DNA of 64,000 nt from Caldibacillus thermoamylovorans (lineage in GTDB: Bacteria > Bacillota > Bacilli > Bacillales > Caldibacillaceae). Each line of letters begins with the position of its first letter. Positions within the stretch are counted from its first letter, which is position 1. The position numbers were made by a program, and so were the translations under genes. A model generated the notes under the pieces. That model was not told where the DNA came from and did not search any database. It saw nothing but the letters and a program-made list of their open reading frames with translations. This document shows positions 34,165-43,276 of this stretch, in pieces. The stretch covers positions 24,328-88,327 of the forward strand of contig NZ_CCRF01000038.1 of the NCBI RefSeq assembly GCF_000751775.1. Reading direction: 5' to 3'.

Positions 34165-34956
34165 TTATATACTATGTTTCTCTTTTTTCGTTATATTGGC
34201 AGTTGTTTCATTATGGAATGGAGTTTCTTTTTGTTTTGATCCCGAATAAAACCAACCGCCGACAGCAAGCGAAATCATGACAACCCAGAAAATCGAGTTC
34301 CAAATTGGTCCTTCAACAAATGAATGAGGAATGAGATGAACCGCATCATGGGCTAATGTATGAACCGCCAATTTGACACCGACCCATCCGACAATTAACA
34401 TCGCTGCTGATTCCAGACTGGGACGATCGGTCAGTAATCTGATAAATAAAGCTGATGCAAACCGAATAATGATTAGACCGGCAAGTGCACCCAATACGAT
34501 GACAATAAATTGCGCTGTATCTATTCCACCAATATGACCGAAACTTGTCGCTGGAAGGGCAATTACTAATGCAACGGCCGCCAAAATAGAGTCAATGGCA
34601 AATGCGATATCAGCAAAAGCGATTTGAGTGACAACACCTTTGAAGCTCTTTTCTTTTACCTTTTTCTCCTTATGGTCATTTTTGATAAAATGTTTAATTG
34701 CTAAAAAAATCAAGTAGGCTGCACCAGCTGCTTGGACTTGCCATACATTAAATAAAAATGAAATGATAAAAATTGCACCAATCCGGAAAGCAAATGCGAA
34801 TGCTAAACCGATATTTAGAGCTTTTTTCTGTTGCTCTTTAGGTAGACTTTTTGCCATTACTGCTAATACTAGAGCATTATCAGCTGATAACAAGCCTTCC
34901 AATACTACTAATATTAATACAACTGAGCCATACTGTAAAAACAGTGATAAATCCAT
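34165..34956 (-). CDS. TerC-family membrane protein, probable manganese exporter
   Basis: A 263-residue protein with about eight membrane helices. The TerC signature residues are in VVLEGLLSADNALVLAVMA and FADIAFAIDSILAAVAL, with Asp residues inside the helices that likely bind metal. B. subtilis YkoY and YceF (MeeY/MeeF) export Mn2+ to metallate secreted enzymes; the yybP-ykoY riboswitch upstream strongly supports a manganese role here. The C-terminus is a polar tail. Start ATG 34956 follows TGGAGG. Monocistronic. Confidence 0.92.
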   Translation of the reverse strand: MDLSLFLQYGSVVLILVVLEGLLSADNALVLAVMAKSLPKEQQKKALNIGLAFAFAFRIGAIFIISFLFNVWQVQAAGAAYLIFLAIKHFIKNDHKEKKVKEKSFKGVVTQIAFADIAFAIDSILAAVALVIALPATSFGHIGGIDTAQFIVIVLGALAGLIIIRFASALFIRLLTDRPSLESAAMLIVGWVGVKLAVHTLAHDAVHLIPHSFVEGPIWNSIFWVVMISLAVGGWFYSGSKQKETPFHNETTANITKKEKHSI

Positions 34957-34992
34957 TTTCTACCTCCAAGTGATTTAATTATGATAAACGAA

Positions 34993-35037
34993 CAAGACCT
35001 TTGAATTATGAGTAAATTTCATAATTCAAAGGTCTTG
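34993..35037 (-). terminator. Riboswitch-controlled terminator
   Basis: Nineteen-base arms, 34993-35011 and 35019-35037, pair perfectly over a seven-base loop. The upstream arm on the minus strand (CAAGACCTTTGAATTATGA) also supplies the 3' strand of aptamer helix P1, so the two structures exclude each other. Confidence 0.8.
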
Positions 35038-35121
35038 TTAACAACGCAAGGTTGCCAATAAAACCGATGGGGTCCACCCATGTAATGACGGCTTTATTGT
35101 AAAAACTACTCCCCTTTGATT
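35025..35121 (-). ncRNA. yybP-ykoY manganese riboswitch aptamer
   Basis: Read on the minus strand, the leader has the hallmark AAAGGGGAGTAG at its 5' side, a CCGTC-type internal element, a GTTGCCAA/GCAACC-containing arm (TTGGCAACCTTGCGTTG) and the 3' end TTAACAAGACCTTTG. P1 forms between ATCAAAGG and CCTTTGA. Mn2+ stabilises P1 and so withholds the 5' arm of the terminator at 34993-35037, giving switch-on control, as in known members of this class. It lies directly upstream of the TerC-family gene. Confidence 0.88.
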
Positions 35122-35125
35122 TTAG

Positions 35126-36081
35126 GTAAAAGACTATATCAAAAACTATAACAAATTTACCGGATGAAATTCAATACTTTTTTATAATTTTTTATGAGTT
35201 AACACGATTTATATAGTGTAAAAGACTTGTTGAATTATAGAAAAAACTGTTGAACTTCAGAACTTTCAAGTTAAAAATTCTCCAATCACTTTTGCTTATA
35301 AATAATTAGGGTTGATTTTTCCCTCCTGTTGAAGGCCCCTTATTTTACTGCCGAATTTTTTCGCCTGATTACTAAACTTAAGAAAGCCGAATTCCTGTCG
35401 GCTCTTTGTATAATTTTTATATCTCATGGTAAATATGGTAAAAGTAAATCTTGCGTTAATTTTCCCATAACTTTTTTCGGTGCTAATCATTCCCCTATTT
35501 TTATGCGGTCATTTTTCCTATCCCTTTTTAACTACCAAAAACAAATCAAAACAAGAATATTTATATATTTCCAAAATATTATATTGCAAAATAATAATTT
35601 TTCCATATAATTAGAATTAAGATATATAAAACTATTATTCATAAAAATGCTAATTACATATTAAATTAGTAATAATACCTGTAATATAATCAGTCAATTT
35701 TTTGAACTAGAGGTGATGTCAATGGGTGAATCGTATCTTTTCTAAAGAAGGCGCCCGGAACCGGACAATAAGGCTAATCCAAGTTTTCCACCTTATTTTT
35801 AAACTTTTTTATTCTATAAGAAAATCACCCGGATCATGCAATAAGACTTGTCAAAGTATGGATGTTATTTTTTCACTCTTCAGATAGTAAATACAACCGA
35901 ACGTTTACTTTCTTAAACGACCATTGATGCATAGTTCACCGAAAAACTTTATCGGCTGTAACAAAAACTTTCCTTGTGCACTTACTTAAATCTTAAATTT
36001 CCAACTAATTGGCATCCTTGCCAGAAATTTATACTTTAAAAAAAATAACTGAATCATCATTCAAAAAGATAGAGGTGTATT
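35126..36081. other. Long AT-rich intergenic region before the app operon
   Basis: Nearly 1 kb without a convincing gene. It holds a terminator-like hairpin (AAAGCCGA 35383-35390 with TCGGCT 35398-35403), and at about 35718-35744 a good ribosome site (AGAGGTGAT) before a seven-codon minigene MGESYLF-stop. Two overlapping frames (35296-35490 minus, 35329-35610 plus) lack ribosome sites and look like chance. A TTGGCA/TATACT pair (about 36010-36036) may be the app promoter. Confidence 0.45.
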
Positions 36082-37110
36082 ATGAGCAAATTAACCCATG
36101 CATCTAAAAAAGCACCATTATTAGAGGTTAATCATTTAGAAACAGCCTTCAAAATTGATCGTGAATATTATAATGCCGTAGATAACGTATCATTTACCGT
36201 CAAGCCTCGCCAAGTAGTCGGAATTGTTGGTGAATCCGGATGTGGAAAAAGTGTGTTGTCACTATCGGTAATGAGGCTTCTTCCAAAAGGAATTAGTGAA
36301 ATTCGCAGCGGCGAAATATTATTTGACGGTAAAGATCTGGTGAAAATGTCAGAGAATGAGATTAATAATATTCGCGGAAAAGACATTGCAATGATTTTCC
36401 AAGAACCGATGACCTCATTAAATCCCGTATTTACCATTGGTTATCAATTACAAGAAGTATTGTTAAATCATATGGAAATTTCCAAAAAGGAAGCAAGACA
36501 GAAATCAATTGAATTGTTGAAAGGTGTAGGAATCTCCCGCCCGGATAAAATTGTTGACGAATATCCGCATCAATTATCAGGGGGCATGAGGCAACGAGTC
36601 ATGATCGCGATGGCGATTGCATGTCAACCTAAGCTCCTCATTGCAGATGAACCTACGACTGCACTTGATGTAACCGTACAAGCCCAAATTCTCGAATTAC
36701 TGAAAGAAATTCAAAGTGCAAATGACATGGCGATTATTCTAATTACCCATGATTTAGGCGTTGTTGCAGAAATGTGTGATGATGTTATCGTCATGTACGC
36801 CGGTAAGATTGTTGAGAGAACCGATGTGGATACTTTATTCTACAATCCGAAACACCCATATACGAAGCTATTAATGGGCGCAATTCCAAAAATGGATGAA
36901 GATAGAGAAGTACTTGAGTCTATTAAAGGAATCGTACCTTCGTTGAAAAATATGCCAAAGGTTGGTTGTAAATTTGCTGCGCGCTGTCCACATGCGATGC
37001 CGGAGTGCTCATTTGTCACTCCACAATTGGCTGAAACTGAACAAGGACATGAGGTAGCTTGTTTACTATATGAAACGAGCAGGCCTAAGGAGGGGATGAA
37101 CGTACAATGA
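36082..37110 (+). CDS. appD: Oligopeptide ABC transporter ATP-binding protein (AppD/OppD type)
   Basis: A 342-residue ATPase. Walker A GESGCGKSVLS, signature LSGGMRQRVMIA, Walker B LLIADEPTTALD, and H-loop ITHDLGVVAEMCD are intact. The C-terminal CKFAARCPHAMPEC cysteine cluster is typical of the peptide-transport ATPases and can hold an Fe-S cluster. Start ATG 36082 follows AGAGGTG. It overlaps the next gene by four bases. The gene order D-F-A-B-C copies the B. subtilis app operon, not opp (ABCDF). Confidence 0.9.
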   Translation: MSKLTHASKKAPLLEVNHLETAFKIDREYYNAVDNVSFTVKPRQVVGIVGESGCGKSVLSLSVMRLLPKGISEIRSGEILFDGKDLVKMSENEINNIRGKDIAMIFQEPMTSLNPVFTIGYQLQEVLLNHMEISKKEARQKSIELLKGVGISRPDKIVDEYPHQLSGGMRQRVMIAMAIACQPKLLIADEPTTALDVTVQAQILELLKEIQSANDMAIILITHDLGVVAEMCDDVIVMYAGKIVERTDVDTLFYNPKHPYTKLLMGAIPKMDEDREVLESIKGIVPSLKNMPKVGCKFAARCPHAMPECSFVTPQLAETEQGHEVACLLYETSRPKEGMNVQ

Positions 37111-38123
37111 ATAACGCACAACCAAAACTTACGACCATAAACAGTAATAAAAATCGTTTTAAAACTCTCTTAGAAGTTAAAAATTTAAAAACTTATTACC
37201 CTGTAAAAGGCGGATTTTTCAGAAGGACGGTTGCCAATGTCAAAGCGGTGGATGATGTTTCTTTTGAAATAAAAAAAGGGGAGACTTTAGGATTAGTAGG
37301 TGAGTCAGGCTGTGGTAAATCTACAACGGGCAGAACGATCCTGCGCCTCATCAATCCGACAGACGGGCAAATTATATTTGACGGTAAAGATATAACAAAT
37401 ATACAAGGCAGGGCATTGCGTGAAGCAAGAAAAGATTTCCAAATGGTATTCCAAGATCCTTACGCTTCCCTCAATCCAATGCAAATGATTGGTGACATTG
37501 TTTCTGAACCCTTAAAAAACTTTGGTAAGTCAAACAAAAAAGCATTAAAAGAAGAAGTTATGGACCTGTTAAATCGGGTCGGACTTCCGGAAGATGCCTA
37601 TGAAAAATATGCGCATGAGTTTTCCGGGGGTCAGCGTCAACGGATCGGAATTGCCCGGGCATTAGCGCTGAAACCTAAATTAATTGTCGCCGATGAGCCG
37701 GTTTCTGCGCTGGACGTTTCTGTACAATCCCAAGTATTAAACTTATTAAAAGAATTACAGAAAGATTTTGGCTTAACATATTTGTTTATCGCTCACGACT
37801 TAAGTGTCGTCAAACATATGAGTGATCGGATTGGCGTTATGTATCTTGGAAACATCGTGGAGATTGCTGACCGTAATTCGATTTACAATGAACCGCTGCA
37901 TCCGTACACACAAGCCTTAATATCGGCCATTCCTGAACCTGACCCAAGAAAAAGCAAAGAACGCATCGTTTTAAAAGGTGACGTTCCAAGTCCGGTTAAC
38001 CCGCCATCCGGTTGTCCATTCCATACGAGATGTCCGATGGCAAAAGAAGAGTGTTCAATAGCTAAACCGACTTTAAAGGAGGTGAGGCCGGGGCATCAAG
38101 TAGCATGTATTCTTTACAATTAG
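37107..38123 (+). CDS. appF: Oligopeptide ABC transporter ATP-binding protein (AppF/OppF type)
   Basis: A 338-residue second ATPase of the importer. It has the family's YYPVKGGFFRRTVANVKAVD lead, Walker A GESGCGKSTTGR, signature FSGGQRQRIGIA, Walker B LIVADEPVSALDVS and the C-terminal CPFHTRCPMAKEEC cluster. Start ATG 37107 is in an ATGA overlap with appD, read from GGAGGGG eleven bases upstream. It works as a heterodimer with AppD on the AppB/AppC permeases. Confidence 0.9.
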   Translation: MNNAQPKLTTINSNKNRFKTLLEVKNLKTYYPVKGGFFRRTVANVKAVDDVSFEIKKGETLGLVGESGCGKSTTGRTILRLINPTDGQIIFDGKDITNIQGRALREARKDFQMVFQDPYASLNPMQMIGDIVSEPLKNFGKSNKKALKEEVMDLLNRVGLPEDAYEKYAHEFSGGQRQRIGIARALALKPKLIVADEPVSALDVSVQSQVLNLLKELQKDFGLTYLFIAHDLSVVKHMSDRIGVMYLGNIVEIADRNSIYNEPLHPYTQALISAIPEPDPRKSKERIVLKGDVPSPVNPPSGCPFHTRCPMAKEECSIAKPTLKEVRPGHQVACILYN

Positions 38124-38153
38124 CAAAAGCAAAAATTATTAAGGGGGAGAAAA

Positions 38154-39866
38154 ATGAAAAAATCATTTCTAAAGCTAACAGCGCTAATGCTTGTTCTTTC
38201 GCTTGCATTAGCTGCGTGTGGCGGCGGGGACAAAAAGACAAGTAAATCTAGTGACGGAGGCAACAAATCAGGATCGCAAGACGGAGGCACTTTAACGTAT
38301 GCGATGGAAGCTGAATTTAAAGGTATATTAGATGTCAACTTCTATGATAGTCAATCTGACAGTGAAATTTTAACTTTCAATACAGATCCATTGATTACAT
38401 TTGATGAAAATATTAAAGCACAACCGAATATTGCTAAATGGGAAACGAAAGATAACAAAGTATTTAAGTTTACTTTCGAAAAAGGTGTTAAATGGCACAA
38501 TGGTGATGAGTTAGTTGTCGACGACTGGATTTTTGCACTTGAAACAATTGCTTCGATTGGCCCGGATCATCAACGTTGGTCCAATGTTAACACGATTGAA
38601 GGTGCAAAAGAATTTAACGAAGGAAAAGCAGATTCCATTTCCGGTTTGAAAAAAATTAATGACTATGAAATTGAAATTACTTTCGACAAAGCTCGAGCAA
38701 ATAACTTAGAAAATATTTGGCAATATCCATTGAATAGAAAACATTTTGCTGACCTAAAAGGCAATAAAAATATTGATGATTGGTTGGCGTCTGACCAAGT
38801 ACGCGTTAACCCGATTGGAACCGGTCCGTTCAAAATCCAAAAAGTCATTCCGGGTGAGTCTGTAGAGTTAGTTCGTTTCAACGACTATTGGAAAGGAAAA
38901 CCGAAACTTGATAAAGTTGTGGTAAAAGTGATCGACGGTTCATTAATCGTTGGTGAGCTTGAAAACGGCGGCGTGGATATGAGTGCCTTCCACCCATCAT
39001 TACTCCCGGAAATTCAAAAATTAAAAAACGTGAAAATAGAAGAAGTTCCGGGTCTTTCTTACTACTATATCGGATTCAAATTGGGCACATTTAAAGACGG
39101 TAAAGTTGTAATGGATAAAGACAAATATGCAAACAAACAATTACGTCAAGCATTATTATATGCAATCGACCGTGAAGAGTGGGTAAAAGAATTCTTTAGC
39201 GGATTAGGTAATCCGGTCAATCGTCCAATGCCGTCAGCACATTGGATTGCTGCAGATAACAGTGAATTACCGGTCAACTACACTTATGATCCGGAAAAAG
39301 CAAAACAATTGCTGGATGAAGCCGGGTATAAAGATGTGGATGGAGACGGCTTCCGTGAAGATCCAAACGGGAAAAAGTTTGAAATCAATTTTGCTCATTA
39401 TGATACCGGCAACCCGACATATGAGGCCCGTGCCAAAGCCATTACGCAATATTGGGAAGAAGTTGGAATTAAATCGAAGTTAACAATGACAGAAGTAAAC
39501 CTCTACTACGATCAAATTGAAAAAGACCATGAAACAATGGAAGCATTCTATGGCGGATGGGGTACAGGTGCTGACCCGGATCCGTGGGCACTATGGGGTG
39601 ACGATACAGTTTGGAACTATCCTCGTTGGGTCAATGAAGAAGCAAACGAGTTGTTGAAACAAGCTGTGGATGTTGAAGTCGTTGGTACTGATCAAGAAAA
39701 ACGCAAAAATCTTTATGTAGAATGGCAAAAAATCTTTAACGAAGAAGTACCTGCACTGCCAATTATGGAGCTAAATGACGTTTATGCAATTTCTAACAAA
39801 GTTCAAGGTGTGAAAATTACTCCTGTAGGAACGGAAGATATGCATAAATGGTCGATTAAACAATAA
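38154..39866 (+). CDS. appA: Oligopeptide-binding lipoprotein (AppA/OppA type)
   Basis: A 570-residue extracellular lipoprotein of the SBP_bac_5 family. The signal peptide ends in LALAACGGG (Cys22), followed by a Ser/Gly/Lys linker. The binding core includes FTFEKGVKWHNGDELVVDDW, NPIGTGPFKI and YAIDREEWVKE, all typical of peptide binders. A DVDGDGFREDPNGKKFE loop resembles a calcium-binding site and is common in this family. Start ATG 38154 is well placed after AAGGGGGAG. Third gene of the app-like operon. Confidence 0.92.
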   Translation: MKKSFLKLTALMLVLSLALAACGGGDKKTSKSSDGGNKSGSQDGGTLTYAMEAEFKGILDVNFYDSQSDSEILTFNTDPLITFDENIKAQPNIAKWETKDNKVFKFTFEKGVKWHNGDELVVDDWIFALETIASIGPDHQRWSNVNTIEGAKEFNEGKADSISGLKKINDYEIEITFDKARANNLENIWQYPLNRKHFADLKGNKNIDDWLASDQVRVNPIGTGPFKIQKVIPGESVELVRFNDYWKGKPKLDKVVVKVIDGSLIVGELENGGVDMSAFHPSLLPEIQKLKNVKIEEVPGLSYYYIGFKLGTFKDGKVVMDKDKYANKQLRQALLYAIDREEWVKEFFSGLGNPVNRPMPSAHWIAADNSELPVNYTYDPEKAKQLLDEAGYKDVDGDGFREDPNGKKFEINFAHYDTGNPTYEARAKAITQYWEEVGIKSKLTMTEVNLYYDQIEKDHETMEAFYGGWGTGADPDPWALWGDDTVWNYPRWVNEEANELLKQAVDVEVVGTDQEKRKNLYVEWQKIFNEEVPALPIMELNDVYAISNKVQGVKITPVGTEDMHKWSIKQ

Positions 39867-39908
39867 TGATGAAATGGTTCCTTTGATTGAAAGATAAGGA
39901 GAATGCAT

Positions 39909-40874
39909 ATGCTGAAATATACGCTTCGAAGAGTATTAGCTATGATTCCAATGCTTTTCCTTATCTCCATTATTGTGTTCTCCCTGGCAAAATTAATGCC
40001 GGGGGACTCACTTGGTGGAGAGATTGATCCGGCAAATACGGATCCGGAATATATTGAGCAGATGCGGGAAAAGCTTGGATACAATGATCCCATTTATGAA
40101 CAATACTTTCGTTGGATTACCAATTTTGTTCAAGGTGATTTCGGTAAATCCACCCGTTACAAAATTCCTGCAAATGAAATAATTATGGAACGTTTACCGA
40201 ATACAATCTTTTTAAGTTTGACCTCATTAATTATTACTTATGTTTTAGCGTTAGCGATGGGTATCTATTCCGGTCGGAAACCATATACACTTGGAGACAA
40301 TACAATTGCAGCAGCCAACTATATCGGACTGGCCTTACCATCCTTTGTTGCAGGTGTGTTTGCCATTTATATTTTCTCTTTTCACCTTGGATGGTTCCCT
40401 TCTAATGGATCTGTGGATATATCAGTCACTGAGGGAACATTTGAATACTGGCTGAGCAGATTCCATCATGTGTTATTGCCGGCATTCGTTTTAGGACTAT
40501 TAAATACGGCATCCTATACACAATTTTTACGTAATGATATTATCGAGAACAGTAGGAAAGATTATGTCCGGACAGCCCGTGCAAAAGGTACTTCAGAAAG
40601 CAAAATATATAATGTTCATATTTTTAGAAACTCAGTGATTCCATTAGTGACATTTTTAGGATTTGATATCGTAAACTTAGTCGGCGGAGCAATTATTACG
40701 GAAACGATATTCACCTATCCCGGAATTGGACAACTTTTCTTAACTTCAGTAACGAACCGCGACTATTCTGTTTTAATGACATTAACGATGATGTTTTCTG
40801 TATTAACATTATTCGGAAACTTAGTTGCTGATATCCTTTACGGTATTGTTGATCCGCGAATTAGGCTTGATTAG
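39909..40874 (+). CDS. appB: Oligopeptide ABC transporter permease (AppB type)
   Basis: A 321-residue permease with six helices. It starts LKYTLRRVLAMIPMLFLISI and carries the DPP/OPP-permease loop DYVRTARAKGTSESKIYNVH, which contacts the ATPases. The start is the second ATG (39909), seven bases after GGAG; the first ATG at 39903 is too close to the ribosome site. Forty-two bases follow appA, and appC starts 11 bases after its stop. Confidence 0.92.
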   Translation: MLKYTLRRVLAMIPMLFLISIIVFSLAKLMPGDSLGGEIDPANTDPEYIEQMREKLGYNDPIYEQYFRWITNFVQGDFGKSTRYKIPANEIIMERLPNTIFLSLTSLIITYVLALAMGIYSGRKPYTLGDNTIAAANYIGLALPSFVAGVFAIYIFSFHLGWFPSNGSVDISVTEGTFEYWLSRFHHVLLPAFVLGLLNTASYTQFLRNDIIENSRKDYVRTARAKGTSESKIYNVHIFRNSVIPLVTFLGFDIVNLVGGAIITETIFTYPGIGQLFLTSVTNRDYSVLMTLTMMFSVLTLFGNLVADILYGIVDPRIRLD

Positions 40875-40885
40875 GAGGAATGGCA

Positions 40886-41794
40886 ATGGAAATAATGACA
40901 GATAAAAATAGTGCCGTGAACATTAAGCCGCCGAAAAGTATGTCTCCATGGGCCATTGCTCGAAGAAAGTTTATTAGAAATAAACTGGCGATGATTAGTT
41001 TATGTTTCTTGGTTTTTGTTTGTTTTGTTTCTTTTTTAGCACCATACATTACCACGCATGATATTACAAGAATAAATATGGGTTCATTTTCACTGGAACC
41101 TTCATCGGAGCATTGGCTTGGTACAGATAAGAACGGCCGGGATGTTTTTACAAGATTGTTATATGGTGGAAGAATATCTTTGTTTATCGGGCTTGCCTGT
41201 ACGGCATTTGTTATTGTTACTGGGACGATTATTGGTTCCATAGCCGGTTATTTTGGAGGAACCATTGATAATCTGTTAATGCGGTTTACCGATTTTGTTC
41301 TAACATTTCCTTTCTTAGTTTTCGTTATCGTACTAAACGCGATCCTTCAAAATAAGGTTAGCGGCGTATGGGTATTGATCATGGTTATTAGTGGATTAAG
41401 TTGGGGCGGTGTAGCCCGGATTGTTCGGAGCAAAATTTTGGCAGAGAAAGAAAATGAATATGTCCTTGCAGCGATATCGATTGGATGTTCACCTTTTAAA
41501 GTGATTATAAAACATTTACTGCCAAATGTTTTATCGACAATCATTGTTCAGGCTACAATTTTATTTGCCAGTATGATAGTTGCAGAAACCGGGTTAAGTT
41601 TCTTAGGGTTTGGCGTTCCATCTGAAACTCCAAGCTGGGGGAATATGTTATCTTTTGCAAATGAACCTGACGTACTACAGGATAAACCGTGGATTTGGAT
41701 TCCTCCTGCATTAGCTGTTACCTTGACAATACTGTCCATTAACTTTATTGGGGAAGGATTAAAAGACGCGTTAAATCCAAAATCATATAGATAA
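40886..41794 (+). CDS. appC: Oligopeptide ABC transporter permease (AppC type)
   Basis: A 302-residue permease. The typical N-terminal block SPWAIARRKFIRNKLAMISL, the extracytoplasmic HWLGTDKNGRDVFTRLLYGG and the cytoplasmic loop ILAEKENEYVLAAISIGCSP are family hallmarks. The start is ATG 40886, seven bases after AGGAGG (40873-40878); the ATG at 40880 is too near. Last gene of the operon; a hairpin terminator follows. Confidence 0.92.
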   Translation: MEIMTDKNSAVNIKPPKSMSPWAIARRKFIRNKLAMISLCFLVFVCFVSFLAPYITTHDITRINMGSFSLEPSSEHWLGTDKNGRDVFTRLLYGGRISLFIGLACTAFVIVTGTIIGSIAGYFGGTIDNLLMRFTDFVLTFPFLVFVIVLNAILQNKVSGVWVLIMVISGLSWGGVARIVRSKILAEKENEYVLAAISIGCSPFKVIIKHLLPNVLSTIIVQATILFASMIVAETGLSFLGFGVPSETPSWGNMLSFANEPDVLQDKPWIWIPPALAVTLTILSINFIGEGLKDALNPKSYR

Positions 41795-41804
41795 AGTGAA
41801 ACTT

Positions 41805-41836
41805 CCATCAGTGGGGATTCTTCATCCCACTGATGG
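41805..41836. terminator. Terminator hairpin after the app operon
   Basis: CCATCAGTGGGGAT (41805-41818) pairs with ATCCCACTGATGG (41824-41836) with one bulged G. The same CATCAGTGGGGAT wording recurs at about 61105-61117 and, weaker, at 61223-61252 and 3541-3551. Confidence 0.65.
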
Positions 41837-41882
41837 TTAGTAGAACCAATCGGGCAGTTATAAACACTGATGAAATTTTACT

Positions 41883-42491
41883 TTATTTTTCCAAAATGGT
41901 ATTTAAAAAGAAATCAATATGCTGTTCCAGTTTTTTCTCAACTTCAGCGGTGCCTTTTCCGTCAAATTTTAAAATATTGTATTCCGTAAGTAAAGAAAAA
42001 ACCGGGTATTGATATTCGATGGCAAGTACTTTCGGATTATACGGCCGGATTTTTTTAAACTCGATGAATTTTGTAAACACAATCTCGAGGAATTCAATTG
42101 TCTTTCCATATAAATCATGTAAAATAATTTCTCTTGCCAATGGTGAACGAAATTGTTCCACTTGGAGAAGCCGCCACATTTTTTGCCCGGTTTCGTCTTC
42201 CATATATTTTTTGAAATTATGGAGACCGGCTCTTAAAAAAGATTTGACCGAATGTTTTTGCAAGATTTCATTCAGCGTTTCAAGAGGCGGTAATGTTTTA
42301 GAAAAATCTTCTCTAAAAAAGTTAAAAATAGATTCTAAAATTTCATCTTTACTGCTAAAGTGGTTATATAAAGAGCTTTCTTTAATCCCTACTTCTCTCG
42401 TAATTTCACGAATGGAAACCCCGCTGAAACCTTTTTGAGAAAATAAGTCCAAGGATATGTAAAATATTTTTTCCTTTGTACTTATTGTCAT
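41883..42491 (-). CDS. TetR/AcrR-family transcriptional regulator
   Basis: A 202-residue repressor. The N-terminal helix-turn-helix is clear (SIREITREVGIKESSLYNHF, residues 26-45). The C-terminal ligand/dimer domain has the TetR_C-like segment around KMWRLLQVEQFRSPLAREII. Start ATG 42491 follows GGAGGTGAAATT. A perfect CTAACGATCGTTAG palindrome lies 81 bp upstream and a sister site stands before the FusB-type gene at 46.7 kb; these are likely its operators. The ligand is unknown. Confidence 0.92.
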   Translation of the reverse strand: MTISTKEKIFYISLDLFSQKGFSGVSIREITREVGIKESSLYNHFSSKDEILESIFNFFREDFSKTLPPLETLNEILQKHSVKSFLRAGLHNFKKYMEDETGQKMWRLLQVEQFRSPLAREIILHDLYGKTIEFLEIVFTKFIEFKKIRPYNPKVLAIEYQYPVFSLLTEYNILKFDGKGTAEVEKKLEQHIDFFLNTILEK

Positions 42492-42571
42492 AATTTCACC
42501 TCCATTTCATATAGAAGTAATGTTTATTCAGATGTATTTTAATGAGCGTAATGCACTAATTCCATTATAAG

Positions 42572-42585
42572 CTAACGATCGTTAG
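42572..42585. promoter_or_regulatory. TetR-type operator upstream of the TetR gene
   Basis: CTAACGATCGTTAG is a perfect 14-bp palindrome in the TetR promoter region. The half-site CTAACG is shared with the site at 46684-46697. Confidence 0.75.
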
Positions 42586-42648
42586 TTATAAAGTGTTTTG
42601 CCAATTAACTTAAATTTGCTTTTGTACTGAAGGAGAGGCAGGATTTAT

Positions 42649-42708
42649 ATGAATGAGGGAAAGCCAAAAATCCGTCGTAAAAAAAGCCCGGAACGAGGAG
42701 AAAACTAA
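42649..42708 (+). CDS. Possible 19-residue basic peptide
   Basis: ATG 42649 with AGG sites (GGAGAGGCAGG) six bases upstream opens a 19-codon frame, MNEGKPKIRRKKSPERGEN, followed by a strong terminator at 42731-42766. The peptide is very basic and soluble. It lies 60 bp from the TetR operator and could be under its control. I do not recognise a family. Confidence 0.4.
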   Translation: MNEGKPKIRRKKSPERGEN

Positions 42709-42730
42709 AAAACGGTCATACTATTGGCCC

Positions 42731-42766
42731 AAAAAAGCAGCCTCAAAAAGATGAAGCTGCTTTTTT
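42731..42766. terminator. Intrinsic terminator
   Basis: AAAAAAGCAGC (42731-42741) pairs perfectly with GCTGCTTTTTT (42756-42766). It acts in both directions, for the small peptide frame and the minus-strand YbxH-like gene. Confidence 0.85.
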
Positions 42767-42787
42767 GCTTTGGTATGGGGTACTATT

Positions 42788-42979
42788 TTATATACCTTTT
42801 TTTTCACAATATGTTTCAACTAGCTCCTCTATCTTTCCAAGATCAGGAGAATCTCCTGAAAAGGCAAATTTTAATTCTTCAACAAATTTTCCTTCATGGT
42901 AAACATGTATTGCTCCGTTTTGTTCAATCACGCTATATTCCGGTTCAAAACGATATCCGCCTCTTTCAATTGCACCCAT
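42788..42979 (-). CDS. YbxH-like small protein (DUF5370)
   Basis: A 63-residue soluble protein beginning MGAIERGGYRFEPEYSVIEQ and containing IHVYHEGKFVEELKFAF. This resembles B. subtilis YbxH, a conserved small Bacillus protein of unknown function. The start is ATG 42979 behind AGGAG at an eleven-base distance; the longer frame has nine extra residues before it. It is the first of three small minus-strand genes (42.8-43.5 kb), probably one transcript. Confidence 0.65.
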   Translation of the reverse strand: MGAIERGGYRFEPEYSVIEQNGAIHVYHEGKFVEELKFAFSGDSPDLGKIEELVETYCEKKGI

Positions 42980-43021
42980 TAATATACCAGCTCCTAGCAA
43001 GAACATTTACTATATTTGCAG

Positions 43022-43201
43022 CTAATCACTTCCCTCGTGATTGGCTTCTCTATTGAGGATTTCCTCACTTAATGCTGCATTTTCTAAACCTTTGTCACTA
43101 AATGCATTATCGCTATTTAACATATCGTTATATGCTCCTCGATCCATATCGGTATCACAATTTTCATACTGATTATCCTTGTTGTGATTGTTATTTCTCA
43201 T
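43022..43201 (-). CDS. Small hydrophilic protein of unknown function
   Basis: A 59-residue protein, Asn/Asp/Glu-rich (MRNNNHNKDNQYENCDTD...) without hydrophobic segments. Start ATG 43201 follows GGGGGTG closely; the longer frame begins in the leader. No family recognised. It lies 42 bp from the downstream YbxH-like gene. The composition is like small spore-associated or intrinsically disordered Bacillus proteins, but that is only an impression. Confidence 0.55.
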   Translation of the reverse strand: MRNNNHNKDNQYENCDTDMDRGAYNDMLNSDNAFSDKGLENAALSEEILNREANHEGSD

Positions 43202-43276
43202 ATATTCACCCCCAACACTTTTTCTTTTGCTTAAAAGTTTTAACCAAAGCAAGTTTTAAGAAATAGCTAAACTTTC

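Noticed and set aside
35296..35610. Genes in the AT-rich leader before the app operon
   Set aside because: Opposing overlapping frames, Phe/Ile/Asn-rich as expected for AT-rich noise, without ribosome sites.
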